From assembly GCA_003009755.1 (NCBI GenBank), contig PXUB01000019.1, forward strand, positions 22,986-74,661: a stretch of DNA of 51,676 nucleotides. The letters run 5' to 3'. This stretch comes from Thermoplasmatales archaeon SW_10_69_26. Lineage in GTDB: Archaea; Thermoplasmatota; SW-10-69-26. The notes beneath the pieces were generated by a model. It saw nothing but the letters and a program-made list of their open reading frames with translations. It did no database searches and was not told where the DNA came from. Both the position numbers and the translations under genes were made by a program. Below, one piece after another: positions 9,335 to 17,479 of the stretch (position 1 is its first letter; each line of letters starts with the position of its first letter).

Positions 9335-10221
9335 TCACCCGCGAGACCGGGTGGGGGTCGAGGCCTCGAGCGCGGGGAACACGCAGCGGAGACCGACGGC
9401 GCCGTCGGCGGTCCTGTGGACGAGCACGTCGCCGTCCTGGGCTTCGATCATCGCCTGGGCCAGCGGGACGTCGAGGCCGGGATCGCGGATGGAGGCGGGC
9501 TGGTTGAGCCGCTCCTGCAACGCGTGGCGGGGTTCGACGGGCGGACGGGCGCCGATGGAGACCGCCACGTCGTCCCCTTGCCAGCGGCACGTGACGATCG
9601 ATTGCTCGTCCTCGGCGCGCTCGACGAGGGAGTCCACGAGGACGAGCAGCGATTCGCCGAACCGCTCGTCGTCGACCTGGGTCGGGGCCGCCGCGAGATC
9701 GGTCTCGACGGTGCCGTCCATGCCGGCGCGGGACAGGTGAGCTTCCATCTTGTCCGACAGCTCCACCGGCTGAGGGTCGACGTCGAGGAAGGAGCGCGTG
9801 ATCTCGTCGCGGGACAGCTGGGCGTCGAGCAGCCTGCCTCCCTCTTGGATGGCTTCCAACAGTCGGCGGGCTTCCTCCCGCGCGAGGGGAGGTTCGTCGG
9901 GGTCGGTCTGCATCAGCTTGAGCTCGATGCGGTGCTGGACCGTCGTCAGCACCTGTCGAAGCTCCTGGTTCGCGCCTTACCTGATGGCCTCGAACGCGGC
10001 CCAGGTCACCTCGCGGAACGAGGCCATCTCGTCGAAGCAGGCTTGCTTGACGTGCGAGAGGACGCCGTCGGCGCGGTCCTCCTCCAGCGGGGACACGAGC
10101 TCGGAGAGCCGCTCCCAGGTCCCTCCCGGTCGTCGTCGGCGTCCTCCTCGAGCTCCTCGCCGTCCGGTCGGAAGTTGCGGATCTCGGGGCGCCGCGGTTG
10201 GACGCGCGGATCGCGTTTCAC
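9335..10221 (-). pseudogene. Decayed histidine-kinase-like gene (frameshift plus in-frame stop)
   Basis: A paralogue of the kinase-like protein at 10678-11475 is visible in pieces. It starts at GTG 10221 and continues in that frame for about 34 residues. It then needs a frameshift near 10118 to continue into WERLSELVSP and ASFREV. An in-frame TAA at 9977-9979 follows, and the same frame resumes as ANQELRQVLTTVQHRIELK through to 9335. The intact paralogue has NHELRQ at this place; here the phosphoacceptor His is Gln. The C-terminal half is a degenerate ATPase fold without the N and G boxes. Three independent lesions (frameshift, stop, lost His) make this a pseudogene; a sequencing error could explain one of them but hardly all. 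Internal re-initiation at GTG 9952 could still make a 205-residue fragment. Confidence 0.72.
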
Positions 10222-10315
10222 GGGTCCCCTTCCCGGCTGCTGGGATCACCGGCGTCGGGGGCGGGGGACCCCGGCATCGTGAGGTTCCCACCTCTCCGGT
10301 CGCGACGGGGGCCGG

Positions 10316-10681
10316 TCATCCCAGATGCTTCCGGACGATCTCGTTGAGCTCGTCGAGCCCGAAGGGTTTGCCGAGCACGTCGTCGAAGTGCGGTTCCAGA
10401 TCGCTCGACGAGCGGATCTTCGAGCCGAAGATCGCCGTGATCGCGAGGAGCGGCGGAGCAGGATCGGTTCGCTCGCGGACGTGTTCGGCGACGGCCCAGC
10501 CGTCCATCTCGGGCATCTTGAGGTCGACGAACACGATGTCGGGTTGCGCCGTTTCGAGGTCCGACAGGAGCGCCGGGCCGTCGGCGTAGGTCTCGACGTC
10601 GTGCCCGTCCCGCTCCAGGGCATCCTTGACGAGGCGGCGGATCTCGGGTTCGTCGTCGACGACGTGGACGAGGGCGCTCAC
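10316..10681 (-). CDS. Single-domain response regulator
   Basis: 121 residues from the GTG at 10681, which overlaps the stop of the upstream kinase-like gene by 4 nt (GTGA). Acidic pocket DDE at 9-11, phospho-acceptor D53 in VFVDLKMPEMDGW, Thr in LAITA, and Lys in VLGKPFG. There is no output domain, so it acts as a phosphate shuttle or by protein-protein contact, as CheY and Spo0F do. Its operon partner is the kinase-like protein with a degenerate ATPase domain, which fits a phosphorelay better than a simple two-component pair. Confidence 0.9.
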   Translation of the reverse strand: MSALVHVVDDEPEIRRLVKDALERDGHDVETYADGPALLSDLETAQPDIVFVDLKMPEMDGWAVAEHVRERTDPAPPLLAITAIFGSKIRSSSDLEPHFDDVLGKPFGLDELNEIVRKHLG

Positions 10682-11475
10682 GATCGATCGGCCCCCGTGG
10701 GGATCTCCAGCTCGTACCCGAGGTATCCCGGTTGGCGTTCGGCCACGTAGATCGCGCCGCCGTGGCGCTCGACGACCGCGCGAACGTAGGGGAGGTCGAT
10801 GGACAGGGCCTCGAGGCTGAACCGCTGCGCGAGGCGTTCCACCATGTCCTTGCGATCGAGCGAGCAGGGCTCGACCCCGACGAACACGCAGGCTTCCTCG
10901 GGACCGCCGTCCACGTGGACGGCCAGGCGGCCGTCGTCGGTGGTCGTCCGTAGCAGCCACGTGACGAGGTAGTCGAGCACGCGGGCGATCTTCTCCCGGT
11001 CGGCCTCGACCTGGGCGGGTTGCATGTCGGTGTCGACGGCCTCCCGGTCGGGGTCGAGGCCGTTGCGTTGGAACAGGCCGGTGAGCAACTGGGCGAGGTC
11101 GACGTCGCGGGTTTCCAGCCGGATCAAGGCCTTGGCGATCTCCTGACGGTCGAGGTAGGTCTCGGCGATCGCGCTGCCGCGATCGATCTCGCCCAGCATG
11201 CGGTCGACGGTGTCGGCGTCGAGCCGGGCTCCGGGTTCATCGCTGCGGTAGGAGGCCAGCTCGATCTGCGTGTACAGCATCGTGAAGATCTGCCGGAGCT
11301 CGTGGTTGGCTTGCTCGGTGAGGGGGCCCGTCACGTAGTCGAGAAGCCGACCCATGCCGCCATCGCGGTGGTCCCAGCCGCGGCTGAGCTCCTCGACGCG
11401 TTCCTGGAGCTTGTCGGGGTCGGTGCTCGCGTCGGCCGTCGACGCGGGCTCGATCGCGGACTCGTCGTCGTTCAC
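10678..11475 (-). CDS. Histidine-kinase-like protein with degenerate ATPase (possible phosphotransferase)
   Basis: 265 residues from the GTG at 11475, which overlaps the upstream stop by 4 nt; a longer frame upstream is antisense noise. The acidic N-terminus is probably disordered. A helical region near 75-130 contains NHELRQIFTMLYTQIELA, which looks like a dimerisation/phosphoacceptor helix with a candidate phospho-His. The C-terminal half has the overall shape of a kinase ATPase domain but no N-box Asn and no DxGxG or GxGxG boxes. Such proteins (Spo0B, ChpT) do not use ATP; they pass phosphate between receivers. The adjacent single-domain regulator and the nearby receiver-fronted sensor kinase support that role, but it is inferred. 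Confidence 0.7.
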   Translation of the reverse strand: MNDDESAIEPASTADASTDPDKLQERVEELSRGWDHRDGGMGRLLDYVTGPLTEQANHELRQIFTMLYTQIELASYRSDEPGARLDADTVDRMLGEIDRGSAIAETYLDRQEIAKALIRLETRDVDLAQLLTGLFQRNGLDPDREAVDTDMQPAQVEADREKIARVLDYLVTWLLRTTTDDGRLAVHVDGGPEEACVFVGVEPCSLDRKDMVERLAQRFSLEALSIDLPYVRAVVERHGGAIYVAERQPGYLGYELEIPTGADRS

Positions 11476-11849
11476 CTCGCTTGCCCACCTCCCTCGGCTG
11501 CGGCCGACGGCTGCGGGCCTTCCGGCGTTGTCCTCTGATCGGCCAGGCCCAGCTCCTCGGGCGCGGCCTCCCGCTGCTCTCCGTGGCGTTCGAACAGCCA
11601 CAGGAAGATCGCGCCGGCGAGGAGGAACCCGACCACGAGCTGGGCGATGGCGACGGACAGCTCCTCGCCGATCCCCAGCCGGGTCGGCTGTCGCCAGAGG
11701 ATCGCACAGGCGCCGGCCAGGGCGATCAGGACGGCCCAGACGCGGTCGACGGTACTGGGGTCGAGCAGGAAGGCGCCGGTGAGCACGATCGACCAGCCGC
11801 CCATCGCGACGAGGAGCACGGCCTCGAGCGTGGCCAGGTCAACCGGCAT
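11472..11849 (-). CDS. Three-helix membrane protein in the phosphorelay operon
   Basis: 125 residues. Three hydrophobic segments near residues 8-28, 36-52 and 66-86, then a charged, Pro/Glu-rich cytoplasmic tail of about 35 residues. No family recognised. It overlaps the gene upstream by 11 nt and the kinase-like gene downstream by 4 nt, so all four genes 12012 to 10316 are one translationally coupled operon. It may supply the membrane or sensory part that the soluble kinase-like protein lacks. Confidence 0.7.
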   Translation of the reverse strand: MPVDLATLEAVLLVAMGGWSIVLTGAFLLDPSTVDRVWAVLIALAGACAILWRQPTRLGIGEELSVAIAQLVVGFLLAGAIFLWLFERHGEQREAAPEELGLADQRTTPEGPQPSAAAEGGGQAR

Positions 11850-12012
11850 CCGTCGTCACCTCGTCGGCGGCCCCCGCGACGGGCCGCCAGCCGACCGGCG
11901 AGCCGAGCACGTCCTCGCGAGCCCGGGAGGTGAGGGCCAAGAGCAGGAGAGCGCTGAACAAGGCCATGGCGAGGGCCGACGCCTCGACCAGGTCCACGCC
12001 GCTCCACGCCAT
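11839..12012 (-). CDS. Single-pass membrane microprotein heading the phosphorelay operon
   Basis: 57 residues from the ATG at 12012, with one hydrophobic helix at about residues 12-28 and a polar tail. The stop lies inside the next gene (11-nt overlap), which supports translation. No family recognised. The first gene of a coupled operon with a kinase-like protein and a receiver; a small membrane partner of the three-helix protein is likely. Codon third positions are GC-rich like its neighbours. Confidence 0.6.
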   Translation of the reverse strand: MAWSGVDLVEASALAMALFSALLLLALTSRAREDVLGSPVGWRPVAGAADEVTTDAG

Positions 12013-12134
12013 CCTTGGATCAGTCCCCGCCTACCGACCTGGTTGCGGTTGGGCGCCCTCCCGTACATAACCCCTTGCCCATCACACCCTGACCCCCTCC
12101 GGCCGTCGGGAACGGGTCGAGCCAGGCGGCGAAA

Positions 12135-12142
12135 ACCCTTAG
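12135..12142 (+). promoter_or_regulatory. TATA-like box for the E1alpha gene
   Basis: CCCTTAGG lies 23-30 nt before the GTG start at 12165, the spacing expected for an archaeal TATA box on a leaderless mRNA. No ribosome-binding site is seen before the start. Confidence 0.45.
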
Positions 12143-12164
12143 GTCGACGCCTGGTTGGGGGTTC

Positions 12165-13241
12165 GTGGCGGTCGCCGACCTCGAGCAGCGTCTGGACCCG
12201 CAGGGCGAGCCGACCGGGGACCCTCCCTCGCTCGACGAGGACGAGCTGCTCCGCATCTACCGTGCGATGGCGGCCACGCGACGCGTCGACGAGCGCTGCA
12301 TGAAGTTGCAGCGTCAGGGACGCATCGGCTTCTACGGCGCCTCGACCGGCGAGGAGGCAGCCGCGGTCGGATCCGCGGCCGCGCTCGACGAGGAGGATTG
12401 GGTGTTCCCGGCGCTCCGCCAAGGCGGCGTCATGTTGTACCGCGGCTGGTCGCTGGAGAAGTGGTTCCACCACCTGTTCGGCAACGAGGAGGCGGCCGAG
12501 AAGGGTCGCTCGATGCCGTGCCACTTCTCCGATCGCGACGTCAACCAGGTGAGCTGGTCCTCGTGCATGGCGACCCAGCTCCCGCACGCCGTCGGCATGG
12601 CCTACGCCGCCGACTACCAAGGCGACGACACGGTGGCGGCCGCCTACCTCGGCGACGGCGCCACGAGCGAGGGCGATTTCCACACGGCGATGAACTTCGC
12701 CGGCGTGTGGGACGCCCCGGTCGTGTTCATCTGCAACAACAACCACTGGGCGATCAGCGTCCCCTCCGAGAAGCAGACGGCCTCGGAGACGTTCGCGCAG
12801 AAGGCCGAAGCCTACGGGTTCGAGGGGCACCGCGTCGACGGGAACGACGTGTTGGCCATGTACGAAGCCACGCGCGAGGCCGTGGAGAAGGCTCGCCGAG
12901 GCGAGGGTCCGACGATGATCGAGGCGGTCACCTACCGCATCCGCGGCCACAGCACCTCCGACGATCCCAGCCGGTACCGGGACGAGGAGGAGGTCGAGGA
13001 CTGGCGGCGCAAGGACCCCTTGCACCGGTACCAGAAGTACCTCGTCATGCAGGACGTGGCCGCGCCGGACGACTTCGAGGCCATCCACGAGGAGATCGAG
13101 GCCGAGATCGAGGAGGCGCTCGCGGCTGCCGAGGAGGGCAGCCCGCCCGACCTCGAGTCGACGGTCGAGGACGTGTACGACGAGGTGCCGCCGCACCTGG
13201 CCGATCAGATGGCCGCGTTGAAGAACCAGCTGGAGGAGTGA
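12165..13241 (+). CDS. 2-oxoacid (pyruvate/branched-chain) dehydrogenase E1 alpha subunit
   Basis: 358 residues from GTG 12165. The thiamine diphosphate motif runs from GDGATSEGDFH (about residues 163-173) to NNNHWAIS (about 190). Other E1alpha marks are YGASTGEEA near 50 and YRIRGHSTSDDPSRYR near 260. It decarboxylates a 2-oxoacid and passes the acyl group to lipoyl-E2, but needs E1beta to form the alpha2beta2 enzyme. The next gene, 4 bp on, is E2; the E1beta gene that normally lies between is absent from the window. The sequence resembles branched-chain-type E1alpha, but the substrate is not certain. Confidence 0.92.
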   Translation: MAVADLEQRLDPQGEPTGDPPSLDEDELLRIYRAMAATRRVDERCMKLQRQGRIGFYGASTGEEAAAVGSAAALDEEDWVFPALRQGGVMLYRGWSLEKWFHHLFGNEEAAEKGRSMPCHFSDRDVNQVSWSSCMATQLPHAVGMAYAADYQGDDTVAAAYLGDGATSEGDFHTAMNFAGVWDAPVVFICNNNHWAISVPSEKQTASETFAQKAEAYGFEGHRVDGNDVLAMYEATREAVEKARRGEGPTMIEAVTYRIRGHSTSDDPSRYRDEEEVEDWRRKDPLHRYQKYLVMQDVAAPDDFEAIHEEIEAEIEEALAAAEEGSPPDLESTVEDVYDEVPPHLADQMAALKNQLEE

Positions 13242-13245
13242 AGGC

Positions 13246-14511
13246 TTGGCGTTCGATTTCGAGCTCCCGGACGTAGGGGAAGGCATCCACGAGGGCGAGA
13301 TCGTCAACTGGCTCGTCGGCGAGGGCGACCCGGTGGCCGAGGACGAGGACATCGTCGAGGTGATGACCGACAAGGCCACCGTCCAGATCTCGGCGCCCGT
13401 CGCCGGCACGATCGCCGAGCTGCGGTTCGACGAGGGCGACGTGGTCGAGGTCGGCGAGATCTTCGTCGTCATCGAGCCCAGCGGAGACGTCGACACCGAA
13501 CCCCAGCCGTCCGACGAGACCGAGCCCGAGACCGCCCGGGCCGACCCCGAGCCGGCGCCATCGCCGACGGGAACCAACGGCCACCAGCCCCAACGCACGC
13601 CCGAGGGCATCCTGGCGCCGCCCTCGGTCCGCATCGAGGCCCGCAAGCGCGGCATCGACATCGCCGACGTCGAGGGCACCGGCCCGGCCGGGCGCATCTC
13701 GATGGAGGATCTCGAAGCCCACGCGAGCACCGAGCCGGCCGGCGAGGCCACCCCCGAGCCGACCGCGGAACCGACGAGCGCAACCGGCGGCGCCGGCGGC
13801 GTGGCCCAGGCGCTACCCTACGACATCGAGCCGGGCAGCGTGGACCGCGAGACGGCGCGTGCGGTCGAGCCGATCCAGGCTGCCACGGTCAGCCCCAGCG
13901 CCCACGCGGCCCGAGCGACGAGCCTGCAGTCGCACTTCACCCACGCCGTCCAGATCGATGCCGACGAGCTCGTCGAGGACGTGCAAGCAGCGGGGCAAGA
14001 GGACCTCGGCGAGGACACGCTCGTGACGGCGTTCGTCGTGAAGGCGATCGCGCGCGGCCTGCAGGATCACGAGCGCTGCAACGCCTGGGTCGACGAGGAC
14101 AGCCGCGACCTGGTCGTGGCCGACCCGATCAACGTCGGCGTCGCGACGCCGACCGAGGACGGGCTCGAGCTGCGCACCGTCGCCGACGCCGACGAGCGCG
14201 GCGTCCTGTCGATCGCTGGCACCATCGCGGACGGCGGCGACGACGCCGAGGCGACGTTCACCGTGACCAGCTACGAGGGCAACGGTGGCCTCGTGGCGAC
14301 CCCGATCCTGGTGCACCCGCAGATGGCGGGCGCCTCGATCGGCCGCATCCGCGACGTGGCTCGACTGGATGAGGGCGACGTCGTGCCCGGCAAGCAGCTG
14401 TCCCTGGCGTTCACGTTCGACCACCGCTACATCGACGGGTACGACGGGGCGCTGCTGGCCGACGACGTCGAGGAGCTGTTGTCCTCGCCGGGCTCGATGC
14501 TTCTGGGGTGA
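13246..14511 (+). CDS. Dihydrolipoamide acyltransferase (E2) of a 2-oxoacid dehydrogenase complex
   Basis: 421 residues from a TTG start. A lipoyl domain occupies residues 1-80 with K43 in MTDKATV as the lipoylation site. A Pro/Glu/Thr-rich linker (82-120) leads to a peripheral-subunit-binding domain (about 122-160, APPSVRIEARKRGI), a second linker, then the catalytic domain with FDHRYIDG near the C-terminus carrying the active His and Asp. It transfers acyl groups from lipoate to CoA. A 4-bp gap from E1alpha shows one transcription unit. The catalytic domain looks shorter and more divergent than usual in its middle part. Confidence 0.92.
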   Translation: MAFDFELPDVGEGIHEGEIVNWLVGEGDPVAEDEDIVEVMTDKATVQISAPVAGTIAELRFDEGDVVEVGEIFVVIEPSGDVDTEPQPSDETEPETARADPEPAPSPTGTNGHQPQRTPEGILAPPSVRIEARKRGIDIADVEGTGPAGRISMEDLEAHASTEPAGEATPEPTAEPTSATGGAGGVAQALPYDIEPGSVDRETARAVEPIQAATVSPSAHAARATSLQSHFTHAVQIDADELVEDVQAAGQEDLGEDTLVTAFVVKAIARGLQDHERCNAWVDEDSRDLVVADPINVGVATPTEDGLELRTVADADERGVLSIAGTIADGGDDAEATFTVTSYEGNGGLVATPILVHPQMAGASIGRIRDVARLDEGDVVPGKQLSLAFTFDHRYIDGYDGALLADDVEELLSSPGSMLLG

Positions 14512-14551
14512 GCAGACCAGGGGCGTTGTTCCGAGAGGGTGGTAGGGCAAG

Positions 14552-14558
14552 CTTTATG
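14552..14558 (+). promoter_or_regulatory. TATA-like box before the 59-residue gene
   Basis: CTTTATG, preceded by a purine-rich GGGCAAG like a BRE, centred about 30 nt before the ATG at 14585. The mRNA would have almost no leader. Confidence 0.55.
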
Positions 14559-14584
14559 CTCCAGCAGTCGGACCGTGGCACTGT

Positions 14585-14764
14585 ATGACAGAGGGCTCCG
14601 ACGTGACCGTCGCCGGCAAGCGCTACGAGAACGCGGCCGCCTACCTCCAGAGCTTCCTGGGCTCGATCCGTTCCCAGGCCACGCAGCATGGAACACGGCC
14701 TGTGCAGGTGACGGTGGAGCCCGACGCGGACCTGGACGAGGACGACCTGGACGCGCTCCAGTAG
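14585..14764 (+). CDS. Small acidic protein of unknown function
   Basis: 59 residues from the ATG at 14585 to TAG. The first half is basic to neutral with an aromatic/Ala helix (RYENAAAYLQSFLG). The second half is a short beta-like stretch (PVQVTVEP) and a very acidic tail (DADLDEDDLDAL). It has its own TATA-like box at the right distance, which is the main support for expression. No family recognised. It stands between the dehydrogenase genes and the transporter, with no overlap to either. Confidence 0.6.
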   Translation: MTEGSDVTVAGKRYENAAAYLQSFLGSIRSQATQHGTRPVQVTVEPDADLDEDDLDALQ

Positions 14765-14854
14765 CTGGGCTCGCGGCTGCGAGGCTGGAGGCCGGGGATC
14801 GACCCGTCGGTCGAACCCCTAAGCGTTGAAACCCCAGCAGGGCGTTGGCTCGTC

Positions 14855-16087
14855 GTGCTGGATCGCCGCGACGTCGCGGCGTGGTCGGCCTTCGACCTCG
14901 CGAACACGATCTTCTCCTTCAACATCCTCAGTTTCTACTTCCCCGTTTGGGCGAAGGAGACGCTGGGGGCGGCCGACAGCCACCTCTCGATCGCGTTCAG
15001 CACCTCGATGGTACTGGTCGCCGTCGCCTCGCCGCTCGCCGGCGCGCTGTCGGATCGGCTGGGTCGGCGGATCCCGTTGCTGGCGGCCTCGACCTTGGTG
15101 TGCGTGGCCGCCACGATGGCGCTGGGGTTGGCCCAGTTGCCGGCGGCCTTGATTCTCTACGCTCTCGCGAACCTCGCCTTCCAGCTGGGGCTGGTGTTCT
15201 ACGATGCCCTGTTGCCCGAGGTGGCTGAGGACGGGGACGTCGGTCGCGTCGGTGGGGTCGGCATCTCGGCGGGCTACGTCGGCTCGTTCCTGGGGCTGGG
15301 CGTCGGGGCGGTGTTGCTGGAGACGCTGGCCAACCCGCACCCGTGGATCTTCGCCGCGACCGGTCTGATGTTCCTCGGGTTCGCGTTGCCCTGCTTCGTG
15401 TGGGTGCCCGACACCGGCACCGGGCCCTCGCCGGAGGGCACGCTCGTCAGCGAGGCGCGCCGCACGATCGCCGACCTGCGGACGCGGCCGAGCCTGGCGC
15501 GGTTCCTGGCGGCTCGGTTCGTGTACACGGATGCCGCGAACACGATGATCGTGTTCATGGGGATCTATGCGACGCGATCCGTCGGCTTCAGCGAGGCCGC
15601 CAGCCAGGGCGTGCTCGCCGTCGGGATCGCGGCCGCCGTCCTGGCCGGCGTGGCCGTCGGCTACGCCGTCGATCGGGTCGGCGCCAAGCGAGCGCTCGGC
15701 TCCGTGCTCGTGGCCTGGGTGGCCGCGCTCGCGCTGGCCGCTGCCGTCCCGTTGGCGACGTGGCCCACCTGGACGTTCTGGCCGGTGGCCGCGGCAGCCG
15801 GCGCCTGCCTGGGTGGGACCTGGGCGGCCGATCGCCCCCTGATGCTGGAGCTGACCCCGGAGGGGCGGGTCGGCGAGTTCTACGGGCTGTACGGCATGGT
15901 CGGCCGGTTCGCGGCCGTCGTCGGCCCCCTGATGTGGGGAGCCGTGGTGGACGGACCCGACTGGGACCAGGTGCCGGGCGTGGCCGAGGGCCGACCGATC
16001 GCGGTGCTGGTGCTGGCGGCCACGATGGTGATCGCCGGCGCGCTGCTGCGCGGTGTCGACATCGGCGCCGGACCGGTGGAGGGGTGA
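14855..16087 (+). CDS. MFS transporter, UMF1/Atg22-like
   Basis: 410 residues with about twelve hydrophobic segments. The N-terminus AWSAFDLANTIFSFNILSFYF is the mark of the UMF1/Atg22-like branch of the major facilitator superfamily; the loop GALSDRLGRRIP between helices 2 and 3 is the MFS signature. Characterised relatives export amino acids or other small molecules; the substrate here is unknown. Starts at GTG 14855. A CCCCTAAG box about 33-40 nt upstream (near 14816) is a possible promoter. The protein is full length for the family. Confidence 0.87.
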   Translation: MLDRRDVAAWSAFDLANTIFSFNILSFYFPVWAKETLGAADSHLSIAFSTSMVLVAVASPLAGALSDRLGRRIPLLAASTLVCVAATMALGLAQLPAALILYALANLAFQLGLVFYDALLPEVAEDGDVGRVGGVGISAGYVGSFLGLGVGAVLLETLANPHPWIFAATGLMFLGFALPCFVWVPDTGTGPSPEGTLVSEARRTIADLRTRPSLARFLAARFVYTDAANTMIVFMGIYATRSVGFSEAASQGVLAVGIAAAVLAGVAVGYAVDRVGAKRALGSVLVAWVAALALAAAVPLATWPTWTFWPVAAAAGACLGGTWAADRPLMLELTPEGRVGEFYGLYGMVGRFAAVVGPLMWGAVVDGPDWDQVPGVAEGRPIAVLVLAATMVIAGALLRGVDIGAGPVEG

Positions 16088-16195
16088 TTAGCAGGGTGTT
16101 CCTCCCGGTGGACTAGGCCGGTTCGGCACGAGCCACCAACGTTACCGCACCAGCCCGTAGCAGCGAAGAAAGGACGAAGGGAGCCGCGTGAGATT

Positions 16196-16243
16196 AAAGA
16201 GGAGCCGGCCAGTCCAACGGTACGGACTGACGGGCTCCTCTTA
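16196..16243 (-). terminator. Strong stem-loop terminator after the 16264-17472 gene
   Basis: Outer arms AAGAGGAGCC and GGCTCCTCTT pair perfectly and inner arms CAGTCC and GGACTG extend the stem around an 8-nt loop. On the minus strand the hairpin is followed by TTTAATCTC. It sits 20 nt past the stop of the minus-strand gene, and also in the convergent space after the transporter gene, so it may serve both. Confidence 0.6.
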
Positions 16244-16263
16244 GCATATGACGATGGGTCGTG

Positions 16264-17472
16264 CTAACGCATAAACTCTGTGGCTCGGCCCCAACCCCGG
16301 CTCAGGAGAACAAGGACCTCTTTTCCTGCGAGCGCCAAACCAGCTATTGTCGCGTACCACGCAGTAGGATTGATGACCGCTAACCCAAACCACGCCAACG
16401 CCAATACCGCTAGAAAGGCCGCGTTCCATCCGACGTACCGGAAAGGGAGAGGATTCCGGAATTCTGCCAGGAACACGGGCACGAGGACCCCTCCTGCTAG
16501 CACAAAGAGATTCAGGAGTTCGCCAGTCCGAATACAAGGTTCACCCCCACATACACCGACTAAGAGCCGGGGAGCCAACGCTAGAAGACTGAAAAGGAAG
16601 AGGAAGACGAAATGGAGTGCCGAAGGCGTCTGAAATGAGCAGACTGCCTTCCACTCAGGGTCATCGGGATCAAGGTTCTCGGCTGCGTCCCATATCGGAG
16701 GCTTGTCTCGGAAGGGAAGATATATTCGCCAGGACGCCCCGGATTCGGTCGCTTTGCCTGTTCCATCTGGCCAATGATCGGGCGGACTACAGGCCTTGAT
16801 GTCAGTCCCTGCCGGCGCGTGAATACGCAGATGAGTAGAGTGGAGACGTCCGATGGAAAATCGTTGCCTACTCTCAAAATGACCCAACAGCGGCCCTAAA
16901 ATTATGGAGGAAGTTTTCCTCCCAGAACTCTTCATCCTCTCAAACTGAAGGGACACGAATCCTCCAGGCTCCAGAGGCGAAGGCAATGAGATGAAGGGCA
17001 CATACTTCCCCTCATCCGCAGACGAAACGAGGTCATCGAAGAAATCTCGCTCGTTGTGTCGAAGGGAGCAATTTCGGAGACCATTTCTGGCCTGCCGAAT
17101 CGTTTCCTCGCCGGGTGAATCCCCAGCCGAGAATTCTTGGCCTCCTTGGAGCAGAGAGTCGATAGCTTCCCTACCCTCGTCACTAATCCCGCGCGAGGCT
17201 AAGAGACCGACAAGCCTCCGCCGAACCTCCCCCGATGGGATAATCGTCGCCTTCCCCTCTCCATCAACCCGCGCCTCCATGTCCACCTGTATTTCCATGA
17301 GACGCGGCGGTAATCCGAGGACGTCTAGAGGCTTCTCGCTATTATTGAAGAGAAGAAACGTGGCCGATTCCTGAATGAGAGTGTCCGTTACGTAACGGTA
17401 GTCAATTTGGATTCGTTCAACTTTGGTCCCGTGGAGAGCTTCTACGAATAGTCCTGCATCTTGCCGGACCAC
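16264..17472 (-). CDS. Unknown membrane protein of foreign base composition
   Basis: 402 residues. The first 260 form a soluble, mixed alpha/beta region with many charged residues (contains IQVDMEARVDG and TIIPSGEVRRRL). Then at least four hydrophobic segments lie near 277-300, 318-337, 345-365 and 370-390. No family recognised. Codon third positions are clearly more A/T-rich than in all host genes around it, and rare codons such as AGA, ATA and TTA are frequent, as in the element genes beyond 38.8 kb. It starts 7 bp after the end of the dehydrogenase gene, in the same direction, and ends at a strong terminator; it looks like a foreign gene inserted behind a host gene. Confidence 0.72.
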   Translation of the reverse strand: MVRQDAGLFVEALHGTKVERIQIDYRYVTDTLIQESATFLLFNNSEKPLDVLGLPPRLMEIQVDMEARVDGEGKATIIPSGEVRRRLVGLLASRGISDEGREAIDSLLQGGQEFSAGDSPGEETIRQARNGLRNCSLRHNERDFFDDLVSSADEGKYVPFISLPSPLEPGGFVSLQFERMKSSGRKTSSIILGPLLGHFESRQRFSIGRLHSTHLRIHAPAGTDIKACSPPDHWPDGTGKATESGASWRIYLPFRDKPPIWDAAENLDPDDPEWKAVCSFQTPSALHFVFLFLFSLLALAPRLLVGVCGGEPCIRTGELLNLFVLAGGVLVPVFLAEFRNPLPFRYVGWNAAFLAVLALAWFGLAVINPTAWYATIAGLALAGKEVLVLLSRGWGRATEFMR

Positions 17473-17479
17473 CTCTACT

